From Cucumis sativus (lineage: Eukaryota; Streptophyta; Magnoliopsida; Cucurbitales; Cucurbitaceae), in the NCBI RefSeq assembly GCF_000004075.3, contig NC_026656.2:20904607-20968606 (forward strand): a DNA stretch of 64,000 nt. Direction: 5' to 3'. Both the position numbers and the translations under genes were made by a program. This document shows, piece after piece, positions 24,471 to 36,973 of the stretch (its first letter is position 1; each line of letters begins with the position of its first letter). A model generated the notes under the pieces. The model was not told the DNA's origin, made no database searches, and was given only the letters and a program-made list of their open reading frames with translations.

Positions 24471-25809
24471 GCTTGTGTTAAAACTTTGTTAAATGAATAG
24501 TAGAATCTTTTCAAACTATTTCAAAAACGAAAAAAAAAACTCACACGCATGAAAAATACTCGAGGATTAATTAGCAACCATCATTCTAAGTAACAGTTTT
24601 TTTTTAAAAAAACTTAAAAGAAAAATGACAGTAGAAGAGAAAAAGACGATGAAAATAATAAAGAAAGACAAATAAAAATGAATGATAAATTCGAAAAATT
24701 TGTCAATTTTATTATGCAAACGGGACTGTTTGATTATATTTATGAAAAATGAAAAGAATATAATAATGAATATATTCATATATTCATGTGAGTAATGATA
24801 ACAATGTATTGTTTAAAATGTTTGAACAATAATGATTGATAACACCATTTAACTAATGTATTTTATTATTTGAAAACACGGTTTAACTAATGTATTGTAT
24901 GGTTTAAATTAACATATGAATAATATAGTAATATAAATGGACAATAACGTATTATATAGCATTTAAATATATGGAGTTTTAAGAAACTGAAATTGCATAA
25001 CTAATGTAACATATTATTTAAAAAAAGATGGTTAATTAAATAGTAATGATGTATTGAAATGACTAAAATGTTTGAATAATTGAAATAAGTAAGAATGTAT
25101 TATAGTAATGTTTTAAGAGAGGCGGCCCATGAATGGCACGTGCTTTGTCTGGCTCAACATCAATTATTTATATATATATATGTGTGGACGTTTTTCCCTA
25201 TATTTTAGAGCCATTAACAAAAAAGTAGTCAAATATTGAAATGTTTTTTTTTAAACAAATGATAAAAATAGGGTAGGTAGTAAAGTAAATCTACAAATAA
25301 AGTTAGGGTCCCAGTTGAAACGAGTGGAGGATCACAAGAAAATTGATAATATATATATATGTACACACGTAATAGTACCTCTCATAACTATTATTATTAT
25401 TATTTTAAAGAAAAGTGATGATGATCATTTATATTGTAATGTGAAAAGATGAGGAAGATATTAACATATAACAGAAATATAACTTGAGCAATCCAACGAG
25501 AATTAATAAAATATATATAAAGTAAATTAACTAATACAAAAATAAAGGAATGATTTGAAACATGCAGTTTGCATGCATATAAATAAAATAACAAACTTGA
25601 TAAGAGATCTTATAAATTATGAGATAAATTGAAGAAGAAAACTCGGAGAAGTTCAAGAAGAAATTTTAAAAATTAAAATAAAATATAAGAATGATTTCAA
25701 ATATTAAATTGAACGCATATAAACAAAATAACAAACTTACACAGGATAAGAAAAACACAAACAAATAAATAAAATCTTACAGTGTAAGTAACGGTGTAAT
25801 TAATATATT

Positions 25810-26165
25810 AGGTATGTAATCTAAGATATACATAATATACCAAATGTTTCATATGTTTTGAATATATACAATATTAAGCACGAAATTTCTAGCTAGATTG
25901 TATCAGATAAGTTTTGTATTTGTCGGCTATCGAAAGTTTTATTCTTCACTGTCGAAGTCCCAATAAACCCTAAAATGTGTCACATTCAAAACTACGTTTT
26001 TATTTGATTGCTTATTTAATTGAATATCTAAAATATATATAATGTCTCATATGTGTTGAATATATACAATACTAACCTCGAAATTTTTAGCTAGATTATG
26101 TTAAAGAAGTTTTGTATTTTTGTCGGCTGTCGAATGTTTTCTTATTCACCTCCGAACTCTAAAAT
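25810..26165. repeat. Diverged direct duplication, two blocks of about 150 bp
   Basis: The block 25810-25975 (TTGAATATATACAATATTAA, then GTTTTGTATTTGTCGGCTAT) recurs as 26010-26165 (TTGAATATATACAATACTAA, then GTTTTGTATTTTTGTCGGCT). Similarity by eye is about 80 percent. Neither copy codes for anything visible. Confidence 0.65.
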
Positions 26166-26239
26166 TTCGAAGAAAGAGTGACAACCGTTTTCGTAGAAGA
26201 AAAACATGAAAAGTTTTCCACTTCCTTCCAAAATCGTAT

Positions 26240-26425
26240 CTCATGATTTTCTCCATTTATATATTTGACATAAATCAATTAAATAATATAAATTGATATT
26301 AAATTAATATGGGTCATCTCTTCTCCAAAACTACAATCCACTATTTTTTCCATTTAAATATTTGTTATAAATCAATTAAATAATAGAAAATAGATATTAA
26401 AGTAATTTAAGCCATACATTCATGT
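26240..26425. repeat. Local tandem duplication of about 110 bp
   Basis: The string ATAAATCAATTAAATAAT with similar flanks occurs at about 26270 and again at about 26370, both preceded by a CCATTTAWATATTTG-like stretch and a CTCTTCTCC or ATTTTTTCC run. A simple tandem duplication in noncoding DNA. Confidence 0.55.
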
Positions 26426-27677
26426 AATATACTAGCTCATTTAAGACTTTTATGAAATTTATTAATAATTTAGGTCATTCACCTGATATCATATAGCAAT
26501 TTAGATTATATGAATTAAAAGAATCTTTAAAATTTTCAATATCATTTTTTTTAATTAAGTTTTAGATTCCATACTAAACAGACCGGCGAAAATAAACAAA
26601 CAAATATATAAAGAATTTTGCTTCCAGATGGTGGCCTCATGATTTTTATTCTTCAAAAATTGTTTTAATATTTTGGTCAACAATAGCAATACATTTTAGT
26701 TTGCTTTTGTAAACCATAATCAAACACCAATTCAAAATCAAATTCAATATTTTTTGTGTTACTTTTAAAATCTATATGACCAAAAGTATAAACTAAATAT
26801 TAAATATTAAGGACTAAAGAGTTAGTTAAATATTCATATTAATAAAACTAATTTAATTTATGGTGTATTTGACTAAAAAATATTTAAAAAATAAGGAAAA
26901 GTTACATAGTTAATAGTTAATTTATACATAAAGTCAATATAATTTAGTCTATCATAGTTAATTAAATAATATATAGCTTAACTAGTAGTTTTTAGTACTT
27001 GTTTAATCATAATAACTATTCTATAATTGTTATAATTTAAATTGATAAATTAATATCAATTCAAGTACATTTGATATTAACTGAGTAAAATATTGTGAGA
27101 TATGAATTTAAAGAAAACTAGGCAAATTTATAAATTGAATAGTCTATATTTTAATAATAGAAAAACAACATCTCACACGTATATTTTAAAAAACAATGAA
27201 ATATTTGATGAATATTCATCCAAACTTGGACGAATGAAAATTCTTGTTGAAGCGTTACGAAGTGATAAAGTATAGAGATTTTATCAACTCCGAACCAACA
27301 ATACAATAAAGATGAACTTTTCAACCAACAATACAATAAAAAATTAAAATGGATCTAATTAACTTCTACGTATAAACTAATTTAAGATGAATTAAAATGT
27401 TTGTTACATTGACATTAAATAATAAATAGCTAATTGACAAAATATTTGCTTATATATATATAGATAGATATAGATTAGGTTTTTCTTTAAAAAAATATAA
27501 TAAATCGACAAAATATCGACATTGTATAGAATAATTTTGAAAACGAAAAAAATCTACAGACTCACAATATAAAATAACAAAACTACCACGGTCAACACGT
27601 GATAGATCGGCCACACTTTCACGATAAACGATTGTGTAGACTTTGATACATGATATTAGGCATATCATGACTCGAGA

Positions 27678-27805
27678 TGTCCAAAGATGAAAGAATTCTT
27701 AATTTAGTTATTAGATATTGGACCTTAGTGGCATCAAGATGGACCATAATGAAAGAATTTTGCTTTTAGTTATTTGATCTAGAGCCTTAGTTGCACCAAT
27801 ATGAC
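27678..27805. repeat. Tandem duplication with a unit of about 65 bp
   Basis: ATGAAAGAATTCTTAATTTA followed by GTTATTAGATATTGGACCTT (27688 on) recurs as ATGAAAGAATTTTGCTTTTA followed by GTTATTTGATCTAGAGCCTT (27749 on), with CACCAATATG matching CATCAAGATG after each. Noncoding. Confidence 0.55.
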
Positions 27806-28347
27806 TTAGGATTAATAAATCGTAAGGACATATATATGAAAATCCACTAAAAAAAATTATGATTATAGTATTCATGTCACTACATTTTTTAAAAGTGCTT
27901 TTGCAAAAATAGCAAAAAAATTGATGATAATAGAGGTAATGTTACAACATTTTTTAAATTTACAAAATTAACAAATTTAAAAGTGAAAACTTCTGATAGC
28001 CCTATGATTATGGTATGATAACTCTATGGTAGTCTTATGATCATGATAGTCGATATCACTAATTTTTCATATTTGTAATATGTAAAAATTTGGTGTCATG
28101 AACTATTTTTTTTTAAATGTTTTTATTATATGATACAATTTTCTCTTTTCTAAATTGCAAAAGTAATAAAATTATCTTCTGATAGCATACTTATATAGTT
28201 AATTATTTATTATATTTCCATTAATTAAAAAAAAAAGGTAAAGTCGATTACTAATATATATATTTTCTTACGTTTACAATTCTACTCTACATTTAATTAT
28301 GAACTAGAAAAATGCTATGAATACTACGTTGAAGCTTAGGGTCTGAG

Positions 28348-28653
28348 ATGGACGTGCTTTATCAACGTGGGATTCACAAATGTATGGAAGTTTTTCTTCG
28401 TAGAGCTAATGGGCCGAAAGTAAAGCAATGGAAGAAGGCCCGATTGACCGTTTTGGAGAACCGGACGATTTCCAAGTTTTCTACTCATCATTTGCAATTG
28501 ATACGATCCAGCGCCTTTCATTCTTCTTCCTCTCTTCCTCCTGAACCTCTGAAACTTCTTCTTCTTCTTCTTCTTCTTCTTTGTATTTCTTCGTTTAACG
28601 GCAATGGGGGTGGGGCGCCAAGTCCCAATTTCGCTCGACGGAGTGAGGGATAA
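28348..28653 (+). promoter_or_regulatory. Leader of NAA50 with a possible overlapping upstream ORF
   Basis: An ATG at 28348 opens 101 codons that run past the NAA50 start (28604) in another frame and stop at 28653. If transcription starts upstream of 28348, this uORF would compete with NAA50. The stretch also carries TGGGCC (28410-28415) and an inverted AGGCCC nearby, site II-type promoter motifs, so it may be core promoter rather than leader. Its protein is not recognised. Confidence 0.3.
28555..28582. repeat. CTT microsatellite in the NAA50 leader
   Basis: A run of about eight to nine CTT/TTC units directly 5' of the NAA50 start codon. Pyrimidine tracts are common in plant leaders. Confidence 0.9.
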
Positions 28654-31600
28654 GAACTTGATGCAGCTCAAGAAGCTCAATACAGCCCTTTTCCCTGTTC
28701 GCTATAACGAAAAGTACTACGCCGACGTCCTTGCTTCTGGCGAGTTCACTAAGCTAGGTTTTGATACTTCTTCACGCCCCTTTAACTGCTTCTCTTCATT
28801 TCCTCATCTGGGGTTCTTTCTTTCTTTCTTCTTCTGTTCTTTTATCATTCTTTCTTGTGTGTTTTGCGGCGTTTGATTCTGCCGTCGATATTCTTGGATT
28901 TAGCCATTAGTTTTTTGGGAAGATAGAAGAGTGTTTGTGGGGTTTCTAGCATTGATTATGTGGTTTTAGTTCGTTTAGTTGCTGGTTTTTGAAGTCTTTT
29001 GACTCTGGATTTGGCGTTTTTTTTTCTCTGATCAGATGCTCTTTGGGACATTATATATAATATAGGATTTTGAATTGAATTTCCATTCATTTCCATTTCT
29101 AGCTTGCAGACTTCAAAAGGCAAACCAGTGTTCGTTGTAAGAAATGGCTTAGAGAAAAACTATTGGAAGCCAAAACAAAAGAATTGATTAAGTGGGCTTA
29201 CGGCTTACCTTTCAAACGAGAGGTTCAGGGGTCCGACTTATGTAGGTTTTTGCGTGGTTTTAAAGGAATAGAGCCTTATAACTGATTTGCATTTTGAATT
29301 TGAGAGTAACCAATTGAAGGGGTTTAAACATCAATGCGTGATAATGCTTTCTGCTTTTAGCTTCTCTACTGTCTTTGAAAATTTTCCATTTGAGTTCTCT
29401 AGCCCATGCCCATGGTTGAGACTATTAATCTAAGCCTATACGTAAATTGTTTGAAAAATTAGATACCCATTAGCCACTATTGGTAGTTTTCTCAGATAAC
29501 TGAAGCTGTCCTCTGGGTGTCCATTTTGATTGCTGTTGTGATCATGGTGAAACACTGTCAATTCTTGTTGCTTTCATTGTGTGGAAAGGGTTCTGTCCTT
29601 AATTCGTTTAACTGCAGGTTTTGTCTATTTATTTGTTTTCACGTTTGCTGGTTTGATCACATGGAACCTTAAGAAATTCGTTTGGTCCATTGGAAATACA
29701 TTTTTTGGTTTCTTTGTCATTGTATTACTCCTTTTTCCAATGAATTTTTTAAGCGGTGATGTAGTTGGAATGAATATTTGGATCTTTATTGAAGGATGGT
29801 AGGAATGATCCTCGTATGCTTTCACTATTACATTTAATTATTGCACTTGCAGTTTTGTATGGGGGCTTTCTGAAACAATCCTAACTCTTAATTGTATTAT
29901 CTTCATCCATATAAGTTTTAGCCTAAAAAACTGAACCTAGGAATGCATGTCAAGCATGAACTCATGGCAAACCTACTTGATTACTGAGTCCATCTAAACT
30001 TGGTAATTTTTTTAATATGCAACATTTGTTATCCCTAAACTAATTTCCTTATAATTGGTAGATATGATTTTCATGTGTTTCTGAAATAATAAAATATAAC
30101 TTTGCACTTCACTGATCATTTGCAGTTTTGCAAATAAGTTAAAATCTTCCTTGCCAATTCACCAACACCGTTTTGATTTGATGGGGGAAGTTAAAATGGT
30201 TGTGCGTGTTCCATGACTTGCGACTTCTTTGGTCTCCACATACCACATGAATGTCTTATAGTTATTATTATATCGCGAATTCATCCAAAAATGATTGAAG
30301 TCAAATTTAATTATATACCACCAACACTCCCCCTCACTTGTGGGCTTGAAATATTTGAAAGGCCCAACAAGTGAAAATCGATTTTAATTGGGGAGGAAAC
30401 AACAATGCAAGAGCTTAAACACAGGACTTCCCTGGACCACCTGCTCTGATACCATTAAATCGCCAATTCACCCAAAAGCTTAAACTGGTGGTTGAAGGCA
30501 AATTTACTTATATATCACCAACAGTTATAAGTCTCCTTTTCTTTTTCAGCTTTCACTTCATTTCCCATTCAATCATAATTCACTTTCTTCATCTATTAGT
30601 TTGAGGTTGCTTCTTCCGCGTCCCAACGTTTTGCATTGTGCATTTTCAATTTGGACTCATTGCCCTGGTTTTTCAATGGAAACTCGTGTGTTGGTGCAAA
30701 AAAGTAGCCTTGAAAAATGAACAATCTAGTTTCCTTTTAAAAGATTTCACATTATATCAGTAGTTTGACGACTAGTATAGTAGACCTGCAGGCTGATGCA
30801 TGCCTAGTCCAGTTTAAGAATATCCTGTTTTTTATTTATACAAAAAAGATTATCCTGTCAATTCTGTCATACTTAAAACTGAATGAGTATAATGGTTACT
30901 TATTACCATTTCATCGACCTTTTTACAATTGTTGTTGTACATGAAGGAAAAAACTGCAATACTCCTTTTCCAATTGTGCTAAAGTATTGCAAAGGGCTAA
31001 AACTAAGTATTTCTATTGATTTTGCAGCATACTACAGTGATATATGTGTTGGCTCCATTGCATGTCGCCTTGAGAAGAAAGAACATGGATCTGTACGTGT
31101 CTACATCATGACCCTGGGTGTTCTAGCACCCTACCGTGGTCTAGGCATCGGTGAGTACCAACTTCATCACTTATAAGATTTTGTTTTGTTTTTGTTTTTG
31201 TTTTTTGTTTTGTTTTTGTTTTTGTTTTTGTTTTTTTTAATATCAATTTTAAATAAGAGACGTGGTATATAAGAAATAAAAAGGAAAGAGGTAAGAACCT
31301 TATGGCCAAGGAGGAGAAACCCTTATTGAGAAAAGGTTTATGATATGTTGATAATGGTATGCATCTCCCAAATTAATATACATGTGTATACACACAGACA
31401 CACACACATGCTAAACTTTGATTCACAAGAGCTTCTTGTGAAGAGCGCTCCAACTTGAGTCTGTATACTGTTCAGAGTTCTCAACTGTTCTTAAGTAAAA
31501 AATGGTAGGTGTCGTGGCATTCATTTCTCTGTTTAACCAGTACGCTGCTGGTGTATTTTTACATGAGACAAGTTCGCTGAAAGGTTTGTAAGGTTTTTCT

Positions 31601-33294
31601 GTCTTGAACTATTATTCGGTTTCTTCCTAGCCAAAGATACCATAAGAAGTCTCTTACTGCACAATTTTAATACACTTTAGCTTCGTCTTACAGCCACCAA
31701 CTGGAGAGAGCTTTAGGAAGAAAAAATTCTTACTTATCTGGAAAAACAGAGTAGGTATTAAAAACTTCAACCCACTAAGAGCATCTTCATACAGTAAAAA
31801 GGCAAGGACAAATAGATGGTCGAGAGTTTCTTCTTTTTGACACAGAGTGCAAGTGTTTGAGGAATGGGTAGGCAGTAGGCCACTGATGGAGTATTTCGTT
31901 CTTTGGGATTTTTCCTTCACATGATCTGATTGGCTCAAAGTATCTTCAACTTTTGTGACATTGAGAAACTTTTTGCACGCCTGATATAACTTCAAAAGTT
32001 CTCAGTTTTATCGCGGGGCTGAACCATCCCATCTTCTGAATTTTTTAGGCTCGCGGAGTTCACTTTTTCACTAAGATGGATTCAACTTTTGAATTTATCT
32101 GTTAAATATGTTTCTCATTATACAACCATCATAGGTATAATAAAGGACTTAAAGAAAACGAGTTCAATCTATGGTGGTCACCTACTTAGTATTTAATATC
32201 TTACAATTTTCTTTGGCACCCAAATGTTGTAGGTTCAAGTGGGTTGACTTGTAGAGTAGTCACGGGCTCACCATGTGTTCAAGCTAGTCCAAGCACTCAC
32301 AAACATTAGAAACTACTGCTTAGATGCAGATGCCAGTTACAACTTTTGCATTCCAACTACTGTAATTAGTGCTTGCTTATTATACAACTAATGCAAATGC
32401 ATTCCATTCCAACTACTGAATGAGGTGTGGGAATGGAATCGACCCAAACATTTTCCCTCAAATCTGATTTCTTTTGATTTGGAGCTTGAACCATTGGAAA
32501 GATATGAAGAGGTTGCCTGTTTTTTTGGCAGAATTAGACCATTGGTAATATCCTTTATTTATTGCATTTTTGGATCATCGATCACAATTTTTTTTCTGCT
32601 AAAGTCCATATTTGCTGCTACCTTGCAAAGGACCCTCCAAGAGCATTTCCTCATTTGTAAATCTCCTACCCCATTTGACTTGGAAAGTATTGTCCCCTTC
32701 TCTCAAAACCCAATAACTAGGCCACCAAAAGAGAGAGGAAGAGCAGCCATGTCCAACTAACTAGACGGCTGCCCTGATCTTGTTTGGCTCCACACTGAAA
32801 GAACTTTTATAGTCGGTCTTCACCAATCATTTTGCCATCTTTCAAGAGATTTTCTAATATTTGTTAGTTCTGTTAGATCATTGTTCTCTTGGTCATCTGG
32901 CATTTGCTAGTAATCATAGAATAACTGAAAAATTAAGAGAAAAAAATGATAACTTGTTCAAGGTGCACAAATTAAGTATTATTTCGGTAAAAGATTTTGA
33001 TTTAAATGAGAGGTTTTGATTCTTTTTTGTGGCAGATTTTAGTTGCTTGGTTTTTTATGCTTTGGGTTTTATGCAGGCAGTAGACTGTTAAATCATGTTC
33101 TTGATCTCTGCTCAAAGCAAAACATTGCTGAAATCTATTTGCATGTCCAGACGAATAACGATGACGCTATCAATTTCTATAAGAAATTTGGGTTTGAGAT
33201 TACAGAAACCATTCAGAACTATTACGCAAACATTACCCCGCCAGATTGCTATGTTCTTACCAAGTTAATCACTCAAACTCAGACCAAGAAGTAA
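28604..33294 (+). CDS. NAA50: N-alpha-acetyltransferase 50 (NatE catalytic subunit)
   Basis: GNAT-fold enzyme that acetylates protein N-termini with acetyl-CoA, working next to the NatA complex in the cytosol; in plants it is linked to growth and ER stress responses. Three exons (28604-28757, 31028-31150, 33077-33294) give 164 aa, the same length as Arabidopsis NAA50. The match is very close as remembered: SLDGVRDKNLMQLKKLNTAL, FPVRYNEKYYADV, VYIMTLGVLAPYRGLGIGS, IYLHVQTNNDDAINFYKKFG. The acetyl-CoA loop is R-G-L-G-I-G. The two introns are 2.3 and 1.9 kb, much longer than the coding sequence, and both contain repeat or element remnants. The start sits just after a CTT microsatellite in the leader. 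A 3' duplication lies in the probable 3' UTR. Confidence 0.96.
30272..30523. mobile_element. Small element-like repeat in NAA50 intron 1, flanked by direct repeats
   Basis: A block of about 55-60 bp (CGAATTCATCCAAAAATGAT, then TATATACCACCAACA) at 30273-30329 recurs at 30461-30523 (CCAATTCACCCAAAAGCTTA, then TATATATCACCAACA). Between them lies non-AT-rich DNA including CTCCCCCTCACTTGTGGGCT and CTGCTCTGATACCAT, wording that recurs in dispersed repeats of many plants. No coding frame. The class is unresolved; it may be a short nonautonomous element or two merged copies. Confidence 0.5.
31654..31995 (-). mobile_element. LINE remnant with a reverse-transcriptase zinc-binding (zf-RVT) segment, in NAA50 intron 2
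   Basis: The minus-strand frame reads TCTLCQKEETLDHLFV near its middle, which fits the CxxC...E(E/T)LDHLF signature of the zf-RVT domain that follows reverse transcriptase in plant non-LTR elements. The downstream HCPF-type Cys/His is lost (LAFLLYEDA). Only about 110 codons remain and no reverse transcriptase core is visible, so it is an old 5'-truncated LINE fragment, inserted antisense to NAA50. Confidence 0.5.
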
Positions 33295-33349
33295 CCTTTC
33301 AACTTCGAGTTCATTCCTGAGTTGTCTCCTTCAAAATTGTTTTGAACAA

Positions 33350-33483
33350 GCTATGTTATGGGAGTTAAAGAGCTTTTGACATACAAATTTAGTTATATAA
33401 ATTTAGTTAGTCAATTGGGGTCTGGATGGATTTTTGATAATCAATGTCATGGAAGTTAGAGGGCTTTTGACATACAAATTTTG
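33350..33483. repeat. Short direct duplication in the 3' flank of NAA50
   Basis: TATGGGAGTTAAAGAGCTTT followed by TGACATACAAATTT recurs about 94 bp later as CATGGAAGTTAGAGGGCTTT followed by TGACATACAAATTT. It probably lies inside the NAA50 3' UTR. Confidence 0.8.
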
Positions 33484-36400
33484 TCCCGTCTCTTAAATTG
33501 AGTAAATCTTTCTGTGTGCTTCTTGAGGATCTTTAGAACAATCTATTTATTGCCTTTTCAATTATGGTCTACCTTTTCTCCCTTACTATGAAATGTTGAC
33601 ATTGTGATTGGGATACTGTTTTATTACTTCTGGAAGAGAGGTATTAAATTATTTTGACAATTCAAAAGTTTAGGTGGTTAGGTTAGAGTAGATCTAGCCA
33701 TTCAATGATTTGAAGCTATTTACTCGTTGATTTTTGATAGGATAGTCGTCAATTGGTATCATTGTCATTGTTACATGATTAATTAATTGTGCATTCGTAA
33801 TTACCAGAAAGGGGTTGAAGGTGGTAGTAAGAACATAATCTAACCTAACAACTTGGAAATTAACCGGCAAGAATACCAAAGTCTTGGTTCTCAATTTTCT
33901 GAGAAATTATTTAGTGAGCCTGACACAATATAATCGTCACTCTTGTACTATCAGAAGTACTTCAGCATGTAGATTTTCCAATGATTGATTTTCCTTGTGT
34001 TTGTCTCATTGGCACATTGGATAAATTATTCAAATGATGAATGATGTTGAAATGTAGAAACCTCTACTGGATGAATTTGCTCTCCCTTTGTGTAACCATT
34101 GTTGGGGGATTTGGTATTGATTTTTTCTTTTTTGCTTTAAATAACACATTTCTTCCTTTGGTTGGTTTGTTTTTTTCTTTTGATTTTATTTTAAATAACC
34201 CCACCTTCCAGAGACTATTAACCATTTTATTTATTAAGTTCATCCAAACCTTTGAACACAATTTCTAGATGGGTCCAAGATTAGAATATTGATGTCGATA
34301 CTTCACAAGTATATTATTGTCATCCAAGAATATTTCTATTAATAAAAAATTATAACAATAATTAAATTGTTTTTACCTCTACATTAAAATTCCTTAATGT
34401 GTCGATCAAATTTAAGACGATTAGATTCTAATCTTGAAATGAACTTACTAATTTAAGCTAATCTAAAATCCTCATGTCTTAGAAAATGGAGAATATTTCT
34501 ATTTCAAATGCTTCATAAGATCATCCGTCAAGAGACTTCCTTATCATTATATACATCTCTACATAAACAAACTTTTGTCTTTAGAATATTCTTGCCTGTT
34601 CTTTCTACAATCAAGATTGGAAAAAGAAAAAGATTGAAAAATGGGAAAAATATTTAAGATTGGTGATAGAGAATGTGTTAACCAGCATAGAGCCAGTAGG
34701 AAGTCCCAAGTGAGAATCACTTTCATCAATCACGCCTTCACTCATTGCTAAAAGCCAACTCTTTTAAGATAATTCAATCGTTTTATACACCAAAGTCTTC
34801 TTGTTTCTTGATGCTATCTTCTTCCCTTTCTTTTCGGTGCCCTTTTAAAGACGAATTCTCTTTCTTGTCTTCTACATAATTGATTGAAGTAACTATACTC
34901 ATTCAACTGACTTTTTTTACACAACATTAATGGTTAAATATTCTACTTCTAATACCGCCGTTATATTGACAAGAACGAGAACTAAGAGGTTAGGATTTAG
35001 ATGTATTGCAGCATGTTGCTTTTACTTCATCACGATACCTATCTCATTCGAGTTGATGATGTAGTTACAATATCTCTTGCCATGAAAAGTCGTACTCACT
35101 TTGGATTTATTTCTTTGTTCACATGCGTTGTTTAGCTAACTCTTTGTAATCCACAACCCTATTTAGACATAAGGATAAACAACGAAAACACTAACGATCT
35201 TTTGGACTCTAAACTTCAAGTGGGTGGAGTGGACTATTGCAGTTCACTCCATGTATGAGGTCTTCTTATGTATCATATATAACCTATAATCAAGTACAAT
35301 AACATTTTTCTAATATCATCAAGTTATAACATGAGCTCAGCTCAATTGACACATGTTTAAAAATCTCGGATTTATATTTAAAATTCAGAATTATTCAAAC
35401 ATAATACTGGTTTTTATAGTACCTCTTACACTCTTTTCTTCTTTGACTGTCATCCTCAGTGGTTTTGAATGCAAACCCTAAGTTTTGCCCATGGTCGCAA
35501 TCATAACTAACGAATTAGCTTGACCAAATGTGGCTGCCATGCCCAGAAAGAGTTATTAGCCCACCATCCAAAAGAATGGGTTCACATTATATTCAAAGCT
35601 GAACTTAAATGGTTCAACAACACTTAACGAAACAACCAACAACACTTGGTCCAATTCTTTTAAATCTAACGCCTAACTACAAACATAAAGGGATTCTCTT
35701 AACTTGGAACTCGTTTTTTTCTTTCAATTTGTGTTTATACGTCTGTTGGCTGTTTTAATAAATACTAGTTTAATTTCTGACTTTTGCTGCGTGACAAAAT
35801 ATCCATTCTATTCAATTGTTCAATGCATTAATAACTTCTTTTATAAAGTATCGGATCAAACTTTATTGTCTCGAAAATTTAATAAAGTAACATGTAATAA
35901 TTAATATATTACTAGTTCGGTGTCTTGTATCAATTAAACAAAGCAAGTCCATACACAATTTTGTACTATTAGTGTAATACACAATTTTTTTTTCAACGCA
36001 AATATTATTAAGAGAAATTAAGTAAAATTTGGTGGACGATGGATAACAAAACAAAATTTCCAAAAAGTTGAAAATGAAGAATGGTTTTTAAAAATAATAT
36101 TGTTGTTTCTAAAATTTGGCTATGAATTTATGTTTAATTTGTCAAGAGATTATATATTAATCAACTTATTTGACATTAAAATGAAATTACGGTCAACATG
36201 AGTTTTTAATTCTTTAAAAAAAAAATCAGAAATTTGTAATTTAACCCTAAAAGTTTGTAATGTGATCTAAGATTTTGACTTTGCTTTTGTGTTTATGGGG
36301 AATAGGAAGGAAGTTAGAATTGAGATTTCTACGATCTGATCTCGTGAATTTTTATTCTTTTTCCATATGGAATTTGCTCTTCGCCGCCCATGTGAATGCA

Positions 36401-36716
36401 TGCATGTCATCTCTCACCATTTTACTCATTTATTTCTATTTTTCTTCTTATTCTTACGTTACAAATCTATTCTTTCTTTTTCTTAACTCTCTCATATTTC
36501 TATATCTTCAATTTTGTATTAACATAAATAAAATGTTCAAATTTAATTATGTATGTAAAGTTAAATGTTCCATCTTCTAACAACGTCATATATATATTGT
36601 CACAAATAAAATAACTTAAGAATTTAACAACAAACAGTGTAAAACTTTGTTTTGTAGTTATATTTTTTCAGTACTATAATTTAAATACTCGTAGAAGAAA
36701 TCAGTTGTATGTGTCA
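33484..36716. other. Intergenic region between NAA50 and the EG45-like gene
   Basis: No supported gene in over 3 kb. The segment 34900-35240 is somewhat less AT-rich but shows no frame or family resemblance. The open frames at 33694-33894, 34041-34268, 35704-36063 and 36275-36580 are low complexity. Confidence 0.45.
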
Positions 36717-36806
36717 ATGGCGGAAACCCAACACATGGACGTACTTTCATCTTCTTCACAGTTCTACAATTTGGAACCAGTCAGCAACAAACCAAAAAGA
36801 AGATAA
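36717..36806 (+). CDS. Candidate small ORF (29 aa), unrecognised
   Basis: ATG at 36717 in a favourable context (TCAATGGCG) opens 29 codons ending in TAA at 36804-36806. The product begins MAETQHMDVLSSSSQFY and ends in a basic tail (NKPKRR). Codon use is less AT-biased than the surroundings. It lies on the plus strand downstream of, and antisense to, the 3' flank of the EG45-like gene. It could equally be a chance frame. Confidence 0.2.
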   Translation: MAETQHMDVLSSSSQFYNLEPVSNKPKRR

Positions 36807-36973
36807 TAAAAAACACGAAATTCATACATATCATATATAATTCCCATTTCCTTTCCTCTCTGAATTTTCAATTCAATTCCTGCAAAAAAAATCAACAAAA
36901 GATTTCACTCCAAATCAATTCCAAAACTCTCACTCGAAAAACACCCATAAAAATGGTTGTCCAAATTAACCAC

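Larger units (their letters stand above)
24471..28280. other. Repeat-rich intergenic region upstream of the acetyltransferase
   Basis: No gene is supported over almost 4 kb. The sequence is very AT-rich. It contains several local duplications (listed separately) and, at about 27870-28200, a stretch with TGATAGCCCTATGATTATGG-like short tandem motifs. The open frames at 24567-24779, 25400-25594, 27151-27336 and 27450-27668 are low complexity without family resemblance. Confidence 0.45.
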
